Assembly: GCF_003752415.1 (NCBI RefSeq)
Contig: NZ_RKHG01000001.1
Location: 1,054,001 to 1,118,000, forward strand
Length of the DNA: 64,000 nucleotides
Origin: Luteococcus japonicus
GTDB lineage: Bacteria; Actinomycetota; Actinomycetes; Propionibacteriales; Propionibacteriaceae
Direction of reading: 5' to 3'
Part shown: positions 1-10,033 of the stretch, in pieces
Numbering within the stretch: the first letter of the stretch is position 1
Layout of the letters: the number at the start of each line of letters is the position of its first letter
The notes under the pieces: model-generated
Databases searched by the model: none
Told to the model about the DNA's origin: nothing
Seen by the model: the letters and a program-made list of their open reading frames with translations, nothing else
Program-made: the position numbers and the translations under genes

Positions 1-250
1 ACCTCGGCCCACTTCGAGAAGGGTTGCGCTTCGTGGTATACCTCACCCGCTGGAGGTGCTCCTCGGAGTTGATGACGAAGTGGAGTGCCTTCAGCCGCCC
101 GTCGCCCGCGTCATATCGCAGGGTGAGCATCCCGATCCCCTGCTCCCGCACGTAACGGACCAGGTCCTCGCGGGTGAATTCGGCCTGTGGCTTGCCCAGT
201 GCCTGGACGATCGGGTTGGGGTTCAGTGCGACGGACGGATGCTGGGACAC
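1..250 (-). CDS. Glutamine synthetase-like protein, N-terminal part only
   Basis: Reverse-strand reading from a GTG at 250-248, preceded by a GAGGAG ribosome-binding site, is open to the window edge. About the first 65 residues resemble the N-terminus of a glutamine synthetase clade: a short leader, then the pattern GDGRLK-LHFVINS-EHL (ATP-dependent glutamate + ammonia to glutamine). The expected continuation (GERVDGSSLF type) is missing; below about position 45 the translation is unrelated and Arg/Ser-rich. Either an element is inserted near the 5' end of the gene or the window edge is an assembly boundary. The family assignment rests on about 65 residues, so it is moderate. Confidence 0.5.
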   Translation of the reverse strand, partial: MSQHPSVALNPNPIVQALGKPQAEFTREDLVRYVREQGIGMLTLRYDAGDGRLKALHFVINSEEHLQRVRYTTKRNPSRSGPR

Positions 251-363
251 GTGACGCTCCTCGGTCTGGATGACTGTCCATCGATCCCGTCCCGCCACTG
301 CGACGAAGGGCAATGGCCCGGCCGTGTGAATCTCCGCACACCCGGCGCCCCGTGGGCCCCGGT

Positions 364-735
364 TCAGAGCAGCCCGAAGGCCAGCACCAGCACGATCAAC
401 ACCGACAGGGCGGTGATAGCCGCGCCCACCTTCAGGGCGAACTGCGCATTCATCCCGGCGGGCGCGAGGTCACCGGGGGCCGTGCTGGTCTGCTGGCGAA
501 CCATCTCCGGGTCCGAATAGGTCTGCTTGGCGGGCAGGTGCTCGACGACGGGCACCAGCTCCCCCAGTGTCTGGGCTCCGTACAGCTCGTCCAGCAGCGT
601 CCGGTAGCTGTCGCCGTCGATGTCTCCGCTGGTGAAGGCGTCGTTGAGCCGTTTGGTGAGGTCCTCGCGTTCGGCCTCGTCCACCGGGCGTGCCGGCTGG
701 CTGCGGTACTTGGAGGAGATCGGAAGGTTGCTCAC
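364..735 (-). CDS. DUF1707-like small membrane protein
   Basis: 123 residues. Residues about 18-66 match the DUF1707/SHOCT-like pattern seen in actinobacterial membrane proteins (E-AER-DL-KRLNDAF--GDID-DSY---LDELYGAQTLGELVPVVEHLP). One strongly hydrophobic segment at about 99-122 ends the protein, so it is probably anchored with the N-terminal domain in the cytoplasm. The GTG start (735-733) overlaps the stop of the prolyl oligopeptidase gene (732-734) in a GTGA junction, so the two are probably translationally coupled. The function is unknown for the family. Confidence 0.75.
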   Translation of the reverse strand: MSNLPISSKYRSQPARPVDEAEREDLTKRLNDAFTSGDIDGDSYRTLLDELYGAQTLGELVPVVEHLPAKQTYSDPEMVRQQTSTAPGDLAPAGMNAQFALKVGAAITALSVLIVLVLAFGLL

Positions 736-2885
736 TCCTCCACCCTAACGTCCTTCCCGTCCCCCGGACCCTCCCCCACGTCCCCCGAGCCTGTCGAGGG
801 GAACAGACCGGTGTGGTGGGCGGCGAAGGCCAACAGGTCCGCACACTCGGCCGCCAGCACCGACGGTGGCTTGCTGGCCAGCCCATGCCCGGTCGCCTCC
901 TCGATCCGCGCGACGACCGGAGCGGCTCCGCCCTGGGCAGCCTGCAGCGCGGCCGCGAACTTGTAGGAGTGCGCGGGCACCACCCGGTCGTCGTGGTCAC
1001 TGGTCAGCACCAGGGTGGCCGGGTAGCTGGTGCCGGGTGTGATGTTGTGCAGCGGAGACCAGGCCAGGATCCGTCCGAAGTCCGCGGCATCGTCGGGATT
1101 GCCGTAGTCACTTGCCCAGGCCCTGCCGACGGTGAACTTGTGGAAGCGCAGGGCGTCGAGCACCCCGACGTGCGGCAGGGCGACGGCGAACAGGTCCGGG
1201 CGCTGGGTCATCACGGCTCCCACCAGCAGGCCCCCATTGCTCTTGCCGTGGACGGCCAACTGCTCCGGCGTGGTGAGCTCCCGGGCGACGAGGTCCTCCG
1301 CGACGGCGATGGCATCGTCGAAGACATTCTGCTTGTGCTCCCGGATCCCCGCCTCGTACCAGCTCCGGCCGAACTCGCCTCCACCCCGGAGATTGGCGAT
1401 GGCCAGCAAGCCCCCGGCGGCCAGCCACCCCGGCCAGGGGGCGCGGTGGTCCAGCTGCACCGGAGTGTTGAATCCGCCGTAGCCGTAGAGGATCGTGGCC
1501 CGTGGCTCGGACAGGTCCAGCCCGTCGGGGACGACGAGGAAGTAGGGGACGCTGGTACCGTCGGCGCTGGTGGCCCGGCGACGCTCCACCCGGAAGCCGG
1601 GCGCAGTCCAGTCCCCCGTCGGCGCCGGGAGCTCGTCCAGCTTCCCGGTGGATGCGGCCAGCCGCCACGCGTGGCTCGGATCGGTCAGGGTGCTGAGCTG
1701 CAGGAAGACCTCGTCGCTGGTGCTGCGGGTATTCACGGACGCCAAGACGCCCGGAGGCAGCTGGACCTGCCCCAGATCACGGGCCCCACCATCCCCCAGA
1801 TCCCAGCGATGCAGCACGCTGCTGGCGTCCTCCAACGAGTGGACCAGCAGGGTCTGTCCGGCGAGCCAGGCACCCACGATGGGCGAAGCCCCTTCCGACA
1901 CCACTTCCCGCAGGTTCCAGTCGCGCTGGTCCACGGCCACGACTCGCCCATGCGGGGCGTCGTCGTCGGTCTGGAAGTACAGCTCCCCGTCTGCGGTGGC
2001 GATGTACTCCCACCGGTCCCGCGCCGTGTCGATCAGCTCCACCGGTTCGGCGTCCACGACGCTCTCCCCGCCCTGCTCGTGCACCGGGAAGAGCCACAGC
2101 CGGTTGGCCCTTTCGGTCCCAGTGGCCAGGTGCGTCACCAGCCATCGTTCGTCGTCGCTGAGCTGCATCCAGGGCAGTACCTGCGGGTCCAACTCGAAGT
2201 CCGCGACGAGGACGTTCTGAGAGGGGTCGTCGCCCACCCGATGGACCTTGATCCGGCACCCCGGCAGGGCCCGGGTCTCAGTCCCCTCGGCCCGTCCGGC
2301 ACCCGGGAAGTCCAGGTAGGCATAGGAGTTGCCGTCGGGCAGCCAGACTGCGGTGCTGAACTTGGTGACGGCCTCGACGTCGTCGACGGGTTGCCCGTCC
2401 GGCGTGACCAGGCTGATCCGGGTCCAGTCCGCCCCGGCATCGCTGCGGCCGACCGCCACCATGGTGGCCTGCGGGTTGACGCTGACGAAGGCCAGTGAAG
2501 AGCTGCCGCCCTCGCTCCAGGTGTTCGGGTCCACCAGAACCCTGCCGCCCGCCAGCAGCTCGTCGGCACTGTCGGCGACGTGGAGCACGGCCTGATGGGC
2601 CATGCCGTCATGGCGTTGCTGGAAGTAGAGGCCCTTCGAGCACCACGGCGCGGACCACCGGGGACGCGCGGTCACCCGCGCCATCACATCGTCGAAGAAG
2701 CCCCGGTGCGGCAGCTGGGCCAGCTGCTCGGCCGCGAAGGCGCGTTGCTCGGCGACCCAGGCGCGCGTCCCCTCGGAGTCCACGTCCTCCAACCACCGGT
2801 AGGGATCCGCGATCCGCTGTCCGTGCAGATCCTCGACGACCCCACAGGTGCTGGTGCCCGGGCTGGTGAGGTGGCTGTGCTCCAT
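732..2885 (-). CDS. Prolyl oligopeptidase, serine peptidase family S9A
   Basis: 717 residues, full length for S9A. It has an N-terminal beta-propeller and a C-terminal alpha/beta-hydrolase domain. The nucleophile motif GKSNGG places Ser near residue 549, the Asp sits in DHDDRVV near 633, and the His in ATGHG near 667, giving the complete triad in the family order. No signal peptide is visible, so it is probably a cytoplasmic enzyme cleaving oligopeptides after proline. The ATG at 2885 lies 6 bp after a TAGGGT box and has no Shine-Dalgarno, suggesting a leaderless mRNA. It overlaps the downstream DUF1707-like gene by the GTGA junction. Confidence 0.93.
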   Translation of the reverse strand: MEHSHLTSPGTSTCGVVEDLHGQRIADPYRWLEDVDSEGTRAWVAEQRAFAAEQLAQLPHRGFFDDVMARVTARPRWSAPWCSKGLYFQQRHDGMAHQAVLHVADSADELLAGGRVLVDPNTWSEGGSSSLAFVSVNPQATMVAVGRSDAGADWTRISLVTPDGQPVDDVEAVTKFSTAVWLPDGNSYAYLDFPGAGRAEGTETRALPGCRIKVHRVGDDPSQNVLVADFELDPQVLPWMQLSDDERWLVTHLATGTERANRLWLFPVHEQGGESVVDAEPVELIDTARDRWEYIATADGELYFQTDDDAPHGRVVAVDQRDWNLREVVSEGASPIVGAWLAGQTLLVHSLEDASSVLHRWDLGDGGARDLGQVQLPPGVLASVNTRSTSDEVFLQLSTLTDPSHAWRLAASTGKLDELPAPTGDWTAPGFRVERRRATSADGTSVPYFLVVPDGLDLSEPRATILYGYGGFNTPVQLDHRAPWPGWLAAGGLLAIANLRGGGEFGRSWYEAGIREHKQNVFDDAIAVAEDLVARELTTPEQLAVHGKSNGGLLVGAVMTQRPDLFAVALPHVGVLDALRFHKFTVGRAWASDYGNPDDAADFGRILAWSPLHNITPGTSYPATLVLTSDHDDRVVPAHSYKFAAALQAAQGGAAPVVARIEEATGHGLASKPPSVLAAECADLLAFAAHHTGLFPSTGSGDVGEGPGDGKDVRVEE

Positions 2886-2891
2886 TCCACC

Positions 2892-2897
2892 ACCCTA
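2892..2897 (-). promoter_or_regulatory. -10 box of a leaderless promoter, prolyl oligopeptidase gene
   Basis: TAGGGT on the minus strand, 6 bp before the ATG at 2885. A second TAGGGT lies at 2904-2909. No clear -35 is visible. Transcription would start at or next to the A of the ATG. Confidence 0.45.
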
Positions 2898-3102
2898 GCC
2901 CCCACCCTAGCCAGCGGGCTGTTGGTCCGTGGCAACGCGAAATCATCCGGAGAAATTCACACCGCCGGTGGGAATGTGGCGTATTGCGCCTGTTGAATCA
3001 GCATCCCAGCCGTTAGCGTGGATTGCGAACGGATCCGCCGGGCGCTGCCGCCCGGCCCCTGGGCAGACGGCCTCGGGACGGTCCTCGTCGAAAGGAAATC
3101 TG

Positions 3103-4185
3103 ATGGCGACACTCGTCGTGCTCGGCTCCGGCATCATGGCCACGGCCCTGGCCACCCCCTTCACCGACAACGGGCACACGGTCCGTCTGGTCGGCACCCA
3201 CCTGGACCGCGAGATCATCGACTCGATCCAGAAGACCGGCATCCACCCCAATCTGCAGCTCAAGGTGCCCGAGGGCACCGAGGCCTACCAGCTCGAGGAC
3301 GCCGACAAGGCCTTCGAGGGCGTCGACCTCGTGATGAGCGGTGTCAACTCCTTCGGCGTCGAGTGGGCCGGTGAGCAGCTCGCCGGGCTGCTGCGCCCCG
3401 GCATGCACGTGATGGCGCTGGCCAAGGGCCTGCGCGCCGACGACGAGGGCAACCTGGAGATCCTGCCGAACGTGTTGGCCAACCAGCTCCCCGAGGAACT
3501 GCGCAAGCAGGTCACCTTCTCCGCCATCGCCGGTCCGTCGATCGCCGGCGAAGTGGCGGTCCACCGCCACACCTGCGTGACCTTCACCGGCAAGGACCAG
3601 CAGGTCCTGGACATGTGGAAGGAACTCTTCGAGACCGACTACTACCATGTCTGGACCAGCACGGACTTCATGGGCATCGAGCTGATGGCCGCCACCAAGA
3701 ACTGCTATGCCTTCGGTGCCGGCTTCATGCACGGAACCCTCAAGCGCCTGCAGGACGAGAAGGTTGCCGGCTGGGACAGCCCGTATGTGAACTACAACTA
3801 CGGCGCGGCCATCTTCGGCCAGGCCTCCATCGAGATGCAGGAGTGGCTGCAGCTGCTCGAGTGCGACCCGCAGACCGTGATGGGCATCGCCGGCATCGGT
3901 GACTGCTTCGTCACCTCCATGGGTGGCCGCAATGTCAAGGTGGGCACCCTGGTGGGCGAGGGCATTACCTTCAGCGAGGCCAAGGCCAAGATGCCCGGTG
4001 TCACCCTGGAGGGCGCCACCTGCATCGTCGTGGTCGGCAAGGCGCTCAAGGCGCTCACCGAGCGTGGCGTCGTGCCCGCCGAGAAGTTCCCGCTGCTGCG
4101 CCACCTCTACGAGGTCGTCGGTGAGGACCAGGCCGTCGACGTCCCCTGGAAGAAGTTCTTCGGCACCCACGGCGACGGCCGCTGA
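3103..4185 (+). CDS. NAD(P)-dependent glycerol-3-phosphate dehydrogenase-like protein
   Basis: 360 residues from ATG 3103, preceded by AAAGGAAA. The N-terminal Rossmann motif is V-LGSGIMATALA (residues 5-16). The GpsA-type motif AGPSIAGEVA lies near 143-152, and the catalytic-type Lys residues are in ALAKGL (K108) and AATKN (K199). This predicts interconversion of dihydroxyacetone phosphate and sn-glycerol 3-phosphate for phospholipid synthesis. It departs from classical GpsA in places: KNCYAFGAGFMHG replaces the usual KN--A---G, and the N-terminus lacks the usual W-T pattern. It may be a divergent GpsA or a related dehydrogenase. The frame is open upstream to 2929 but without family similarity. 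Confidence 0.75.
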   Translation: MATLVVLGSGIMATALATPFTDNGHTVRLVGTHLDREIIDSIQKTGIHPNLQLKVPEGTEAYQLEDADKAFEGVDLVMSGVNSFGVEWAGEQLAGLLRPGMHVMALAKGLRADDEGNLEILPNVLANQLPEELRKQVTFSAIAGPSIAGEVAVHRHTCVTFTGKDQQVLDMWKELFETDYYHVWTSTDFMGIELMAATKNCYAFGAGFMHGTLKRLQDEKVAGWDSPYVNYNYGAAIFGQASIEMQEWLQLLECDPQTVMGIAGIGDCFVTSMGGRNVKVGTLVGEGITFSEAKAKMPGVTLEGATCIVVVGKALKALTERGVVPAEKFPLLRHLYEVVGEDQAVDVPWKKFFGTHGDGR

Positions 4186-4200
4186 CGCCCAGCAAGACCA

Positions 4201-4234
4201 ACGACGGACGGGCCCCGCGGGGTCCGTCCGTCGT
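4201..4234. terminator. Bidirectional hairpin between converging genes
   Basis: A 16-bp stem with one G-U pair and a 2-nt turn (a larger loop in practice), between the dehydrogenase-like gene (ends 4185, plus) and fhs (ends 4246, minus). There is no U-tract. It can serve both strands. Confidence 0.75.
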
Positions 4235-4245
4235 CGTCCCAGGGC

Positions 4246-5943
4246 TCAGAAGAGTCCGACGATCTCACCGTTCTCGTCGATGTCGATCCGCTCCGCAGCC
4301 GGGTGCTTGCCCAGACCGGGCATGGTGCGCATCTCACCGCAGATCGCGTACACATAGCCGGCGCCGGCCGCAAGCCGCACTTCGCGCACGGGCAGGGTCC
4401 AGCCGGTCGGCGCCCCGCGCAGTGCCGGGTCATGCGAGATGGACAGGTGGGTCTTGGCGATCACCACCGGCAGGTTCCCATAGCCGAGTTCCTCGAAGAG
4501 GGCCACATCCTTGCGGGCCTGCACGGTGAACTCGACGCCGTCGGCGCCGTAGACACCGGTGGCCACCTTGTGCAGCTTGGTCTCGATCGAGTCCTGTTCC
4601 TCGTAGCTGAACCGGAAGTCGGTCTGCTCACCACAGGCCTCCTCCACCACCCGGGCCAGCTCCAGGGCACCTTCCCCACCGTCGACGACGTGGGTGGAGG
4701 CGGCCACCCGCGCCCCGGCCTGCTCGGCGATCTCCCGGATGGCCGAGATCTCGTCCTCATGGTCGGTCGGGAAGACATTGATCGCCACCACGGGGGCAAC
4801 GCCGAAGCCGCGCACGATCTCGATGTGCTTGCGCAGGTTGTCCGCACCGGCCCGGACATCGTCGGGATTGTCCTCGAGCATCTCAGGTGGCAGTGGCTTG
4901 CCGGCCACCACCTTGTACCGGCCGGAGTGGGTCTTGAGGGCGCGCACCGTGGTGACCAGGACGGCCGCATCCGGGTGGAGGCCGGAGACCCGACACTTGA
5001 CGTTGAAGAAGCGCTCGGCCCCCATGTCCGCACCGAAGCCAGCCTCGGTGAGCAGGTAGTCGCTCGTCCGGATGCCCAGCTGGTCCGCGATCACCGACGA
5101 GTTGCCGGTGGCGATGTTGCCGAAGGGGCCCGCGTGGATCAGCACGGGTGTGTTCTCCGTGGTCTGCATCAGGTTGGGCTTGATGGCCTCCCGCATGATG
5201 ACGGTCATCGAACCAGCGGCCTTCAGGTCCTCCGCGGTGACGGGGCGACGGTCCCGGGTGTACCCGATGACGATGCGTCCGAGCCGCTCGCGCAGGTCCC
5301 GGAGCGAGGTGGCCAGCGCCAGGCACACCCCCACCTCACTGGCCGCCGTGATGTCGAAGCCTGACTGGCGCGGAATGCCGTCCAGCTTGGCGCCGAGCCC
5401 GACGACGATGTTGCGCAGGGCCCGGTCGTTCATGTCGACCACCCGGCGCCAGCTGATCGAGTGCGGGTCGATCCCCAGCTCGTTGCCGTGGTGGAGGTGG
5501 TTGTCGATCATCGCCGCCAGCAGGTCATGCGCCGTGGTGATGGCGTGGAAGTCACCGGTGAGGTGCAGGTTCAGCGTCTCCATCGGCAATACCTGGGAAA
5601 AGCCTCCGCCGGCGGCGCCACCCTTGACCCCGAAGGTGGGGCCCAGCGACGGCTGGCGCAGCGCCAGCATGGACCGGCGCCCGATCCTGGCCAGTCCCTG
5701 GGCCAGCCCCACCGCAGTGGTGGTCTTGCCCTCACCCAACGGTGTGGGGGTGAGCGCGGTGATGACCACGTACTTGGCCTTGGGGCACGCGGACAGGTCA
5801 TCGATTGCCCCGAGGTGGATCTTGGCCACATGACGGCCATGGTGTTCCACCCTGCTGGCGTCGATTCCGCCCGCTGCTGCCACCTGGTCGATCGGCAGCA
5901 ATGCGGCGGCGCGGGCAATCTCAAGATCCGTCGGCAAAGTCAT
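4246..5943 (-). CDS. fhs: Formate-tetrahydrofolate ligase
   Basis: 565 residues from ATG 5943, the usual length. It makes 10-formyl-THF from formate, THF and ATP, feeding one-carbon metabolism. The nucleotide-binding motif TPTPLGEGKTTT is at residues 65-76, and long stretches match the family (LALRQPSLGPTFGVKGGAAGG region; MNDRALRNIVVGLG). The reading frame continues upstream to 6201, but that part has no family similarity, so the ATG at 5943 is preferred. It is monocistronic as far as can be seen: the convergent dehydrogenase-like gene lies downstream and the divergent CapA-like gene upstream. Confidence 0.97.
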   Translation of the reverse strand: MTLPTDLEIARAAALLPIDQVAAAGGIDASRVEHHGRHVAKIHLGAIDDLSACPKAKYVVITALTPTPLGEGKTTTAVGLAQGLARIGRRSMLALRQPSLGPTFGVKGGAAGGGFSQVLPMETLNLHLTGDFHAITTAHDLLAAMIDNHLHHGNELGIDPHSISWRRVVDMNDRALRNIVVGLGAKLDGIPRQSGFDITAASEVGVCLALATSLRDLRERLGRIVIGYTRDRRPVTAEDLKAAGSMTVIMREAIKPNLMQTTENTPVLIHAGPFGNIATGNSSVIADQLGIRTSDYLLTEAGFGADMGAERFFNVKCRVSGLHPDAAVLVTTVRALKTHSGRYKVVAGKPLPPEMLEDNPDDVRAGADNLRKHIEIVRGFGVAPVVAINVFPTDHEDEISAIREIAEQAGARVAASTHVVDGGEGALELARVVEEACGEQTDFRFSYEEQDSIETKLHKVATGVYGADGVEFTVQARKDVALFEELGYGNLPVVIAKTHLSISHDPALRGAPTGWTLPVREVRLAAGAGYVYAICGEMRTMPGLGKHPAAERIDIDENGEIVGLF

Positions 5944-6093
5944 CTTGGTCACCCCGCCAGTCAACACCAAAGAACTTTGCGGCGCACGCAGCGACGGCGA
6001 AAGATACCCCAGTTCTCGGGGCTGGAGGATCCATGGGCACGAGAAGCCTCCTACCAGTGGCTCAGATGACCTACAAGCGGGACAGAATGAACC

Positions 6094-7278
6094 ATGACCA
6101 TCCCCCGGTGCGCTCGCGCATTGGCCGCTGCAGGCCCACTGCTCACGGTGACCGCCTGTCACCAGGCCCCCACCCAGACACCTCAGCAGCCGCTCGAGCA
6201 ATCGACCGCGCCGTCATCCACGAGCAGCACCAGTGCCAGGCCCCGTAAGGCATCGGTGGTGATGAATGGTGACCTGCTGTGGCACAACACCCTGTGGTTC
6301 GGGGCGCACGAGGACGCGGTCACCGCCGGCCGACGTGGAAGCCAGGAGATGGATTTCGGGCCGACCCTGGCCGCCCTGAAGGGCGTGGTGGCCGGAGCAG
6401 ACCTGGCCATCTGCCACAACGAGGTCCCCACCGCCCCGCCGGGCGGCCCGTACCACTCCTACCCCGCCTTCTCGGCGCCTCCGCAGACGCTGCGCGCGGT
6501 CAAGGACCTGGGCTACGACCTGTGCACCACGGCCTCCAACCACAGCCTCGACCAAGGCTACGACGGCCTGAAGCGCACCCTGGACCAGATGGACGCGCTG
6601 GGGCTGCAGCACGTCGGAACCGCGCGTTCGGCACGTGAGGCGGACACCCCGGTGATCCACACCACCCCGGGCGGCGTCCGGATCGCCGTGGTGGAGGGCG
6701 CCTATGGCACCAACGGCATTCCCGTCCCGGCCACCCGCCCCTGGGTCTGGGCGGGGATCGAGCAGGCGTCCTTGCTGCGGCGGGCCCGGGCGGCGCGGCA
6801 GGCGGGGGCGGAGATCGTCCTGGTGGCCGTGCATGGCGGCGACGAGTACCGGGCCCAACCCAACCAGCAACAGCGGGCACTGGCCGAGGCGCTCACCGCT
6901 TCCGATGACGTGGGCCTGGTCTACGGCCACCATGTGCACGTGGTGCAACCCATCACCCGGGTGAACGGCAAATGGGTGGTCTACGGGCTGGGCAACCTGG
7001 TGGCCCAGCACCTGACCTCCGTCCCGCGTGCCCAGGAGGGAATCACCACGCGCTTCACCTTCGTCCAAGGGCCCACCGGGCGGTTCACGGTGGGCACCGC
7101 CGAGTACTTCCCCACCCTCACCACGCACTACTCGCCGGGCGCGCCCGCACGGGTGCTCCTGGTCAACCAGCAGCTGAAGGCAGGATTCGACGATCGTGAA
7201 CGATTGGTGCAGGCCCGCGCGCACACCGCAGAGAGTGTGAACCTCCTGACGGCGAACAAGGGCCTCACCCAGAGGTGA
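6094..7278 (+). CDS. CapA-family lipoprotein (metallophosphatase fold)
   Basis: 394 residues. The N-terminus is a lipoprotein signal with Cys22 in VTAC, followed by a Thr/Gln/Ser-rich linker to about residue 48. The rest is the CapA/PGA_cap domain: VVMNGDLLWH near 54-63, a TASNHSLDQGYDG motif (family N-H) near 147-158, and VHGGDEY and GHHVH near 250-282. CapA proteins are linked to poly-gamma-glutamate capsule synthesis or release, but no capB/capC neighbours are present, so the substrate here is unknown. A weak CAGAAT -10 box lies 5 bp before the ATG, so the mRNA may be leaderless. Confidence 0.85.
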   Translation: MTIPRCARALAAAGPLLTVTACHQAPTQTPQQPLEQSTAPSSTSSTSARPRKASVVMNGDLLWHNTLWFGAHEDAVTAGRRGSQEMDFGPTLAALKGVVAGADLAICHNEVPTAPPGGPYHSYPAFSAPPQTLRAVKDLGYDLCTTASNHSLDQGYDGLKRTLDQMDALGLQHVGTARSAREADTPVIHTTPGGVRIAVVEGAYGTNGIPVPATRPWVWAGIEQASLLRRARAARQAGAEIVLVAVHGGDEYRAQPNQQQRALAEALTASDDVGLVYGHHVHVVQPITRVNGKWVVYGLGNLVAQHLTSVPRAQEGITTRFTFVQGPTGRFTVGTAEYFPTLTTHYSPGAPARVLLVNQQLKAGFDDRERLVQARAHTAESVNLLTANKGLTQR

Positions 7279-7284
7279 GGCCCT
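7259..7284 (+). terminator. Terminator hairpin of the CapA-like gene
   Basis: An 11-bp perfect stem (AGGGCCTCACC and its complement) with loop CAGA. It overlaps the last codons and stop of the CapA-like gene and also faces the end of map on the other strand. Confidence 0.65.
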
Positions 7285-7308
7285 CGTCGGTTCGGAGAGT
7301 CGAGTTGG

Positions 7309-8148
7309 TCAGTCGGCCAGCGGACCGAAGGGAAGGCCGCGGGCCGACAGTTCCGCCTCGCCGCCGTCGAGTTCGGTCAGGACCCACAGGCCCTTCTTCG
7401 TCACCGTCATGGTGTTCTCCCAGTGCGATGCCCAGGAGCCGTCATTGGTGACCACGGTCCAGTCGTCCTCGAGCGTGACGGCATCCTCGCTGCCCAGGGT
7501 GACCATCGGCTCGATGGCAAGCACCAGGCCCTCGACGATCTTGGGGCCCTTGCCCGCCTTGCCGAAGTTGGGGACGTCCGGCGGCTGGTGCATGGCCGTG
7601 CCGATGCCGTGCCCGGTGTATTCGCGCACGATCCCGTAGTCGAGGCCGTGCGACAGGATCGACACCTCAACGGCGTGCGAGATGTCGCCGACACGTCCAC
7701 CCAGGTGGGCGGCACCGATTCCCGCCCACATGGACTCACGAGTGTGCTCGCTGAGCTGCCGGCAGGCCTCGTCCACCTCGCCCACCAGGAAGGTGCGCGC
7801 GGCGTCGCCGTGCCAGCCGTCGAGGATCGCACCGAAGTCGACGCTGACGATGTCACCCTCGACGAGCTTTCGCTCCCCCGGGATGCCGTGCACGATCTCC
7901 TCGTCCACGGAGATGCAGGCCACACCCGGGTAGGGCGGGTAGCCCCATTCGGCACCGTAGTTGAGGAAGTTCGACGTCGCTCCCTGTTGTGCGAGCATCT
8001 CGCGCGCCAGACCATCCAGCTCACCGGTGGTGACGCCGGGGGCGACATGGCGCTCGAGCTCGGCCAGGATCCGGGCGACGACCAGCCCGGCCTTGCGCAT
8101 CCGGATGATCTGTTCGGGCTTCTTCAGCTCGATGCCACGGGAGAACAT
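7309..8148 (-). CDS. map: Methionine aminopeptidase, type I
   Basis: 279 residues. It removes the initiator Met from nascent proteins in the cytosol. The metal-ligand motifs are in order: VDFG---DGWHGDAART (two Asp), YTGHGIG (His), LAIEPMV (Glu) and WASHWENT (Glu), and HGIPG is present. The ATG at 8148-8146 overlaps the stop of adk (8150-8148) as TGATG, so the two are coupled. This is the last gene of secY-adk-map. infA and the downstream ribosomal genes that often follow map are not here; a CapA-like gene on the opposite strand follows instead. Confidence 0.96.
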   Translation of the reverse strand: MFSRGIELKKPEQIIRMRKAGLVVARILAELERHVAPGVTTGELDGLAREMLAQQGATSNFLNYGAEWGYPPYPGVACISVDEEIVHGIPGERKLVEGDIVSVDFGAILDGWHGDAARTFLVGEVDEACRQLSEHTRESMWAGIGAAHLGGRVGDISHAVEVSILSHGLDYGIVREYTGHGIGTAMHQPPDVPNFGKAGKGPKIVEGLVLAIEPMVTLGSEDAVTLEDDWTVVTNDGSWASHWENTMTVTKKGLWVLTELDGGEAELSARGLPFGPLAD

Positions 8149-8716
8149 CAGGCGCTGTACTTGTCGAGGGCGGCGAAGATGCGCCCGGCGACCTCGTCGA
8201 CGGTGCCCTCACCATTGACGCGGACCAGCAGCCCGCGCTCCTCGTAGGTGGCCAGCAGCGGGGCCGTCTCCTCGGTGTAGACCTCCATCCGGCGCCGGAT
8301 CGTGGTCTCGTTGTCATCGGCCCGGCCCTCGATCTCGGCCCGCTTGACCAGGCGGTCGATCAGGGTCTCGGGGTCGGTCTCCAGGCACAGCACGCAGTCC
8401 AGGTGGCGCTTGGCGTCCTCCAGGATGATGTCGAGCGCCTCCACCTGGTCGGTGGTGCGCGGGTAGCCGTCGAGCAGCCAGCCGTTGTGCGCGTCGTCCT
8501 CCAGCAGACGCTTGGCCACCACGGCGGTGGTGATCACGTCGGGGACGAACTCACCGGCGCTGATCAGCTGGTGCACCCGCTGGCCCAGCGGCGTCTTCGC
8601 GGCGATGTTGGCGCGGAAGATCGCCCCGGTGGAGATCGCGGGGATGCGGTAGTGGTTGGCGATCAGCTTCGCCTGGGTGCCCTTGCCGGCGCCCGGGGCG
8701 CCCATGATCAGCAGTC

Positions 8717-8720
<4 letters not shown>
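8148..8720 (-). CDS. adk: Adenylate kinase
   Basis: 190 residues from the GTG at 8720-8718. It interconverts ATP + AMP with 2 ADP. The P-loop [10 protein letters not shown] is at residues 7-16, the AMP-binding region begins STGAIFR, and the lid segment includes the [13 protein letters not shown] pattern. The GTG overlaps the secY stop as GTGA, so translation is coupled to secY; its own stop overlaps map (TGATG). A longer upstream frame exists but runs antiphase through secY and is not coding. Confidence 0.96.
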
Positions 8721-10033
<1,313 letters not shown>

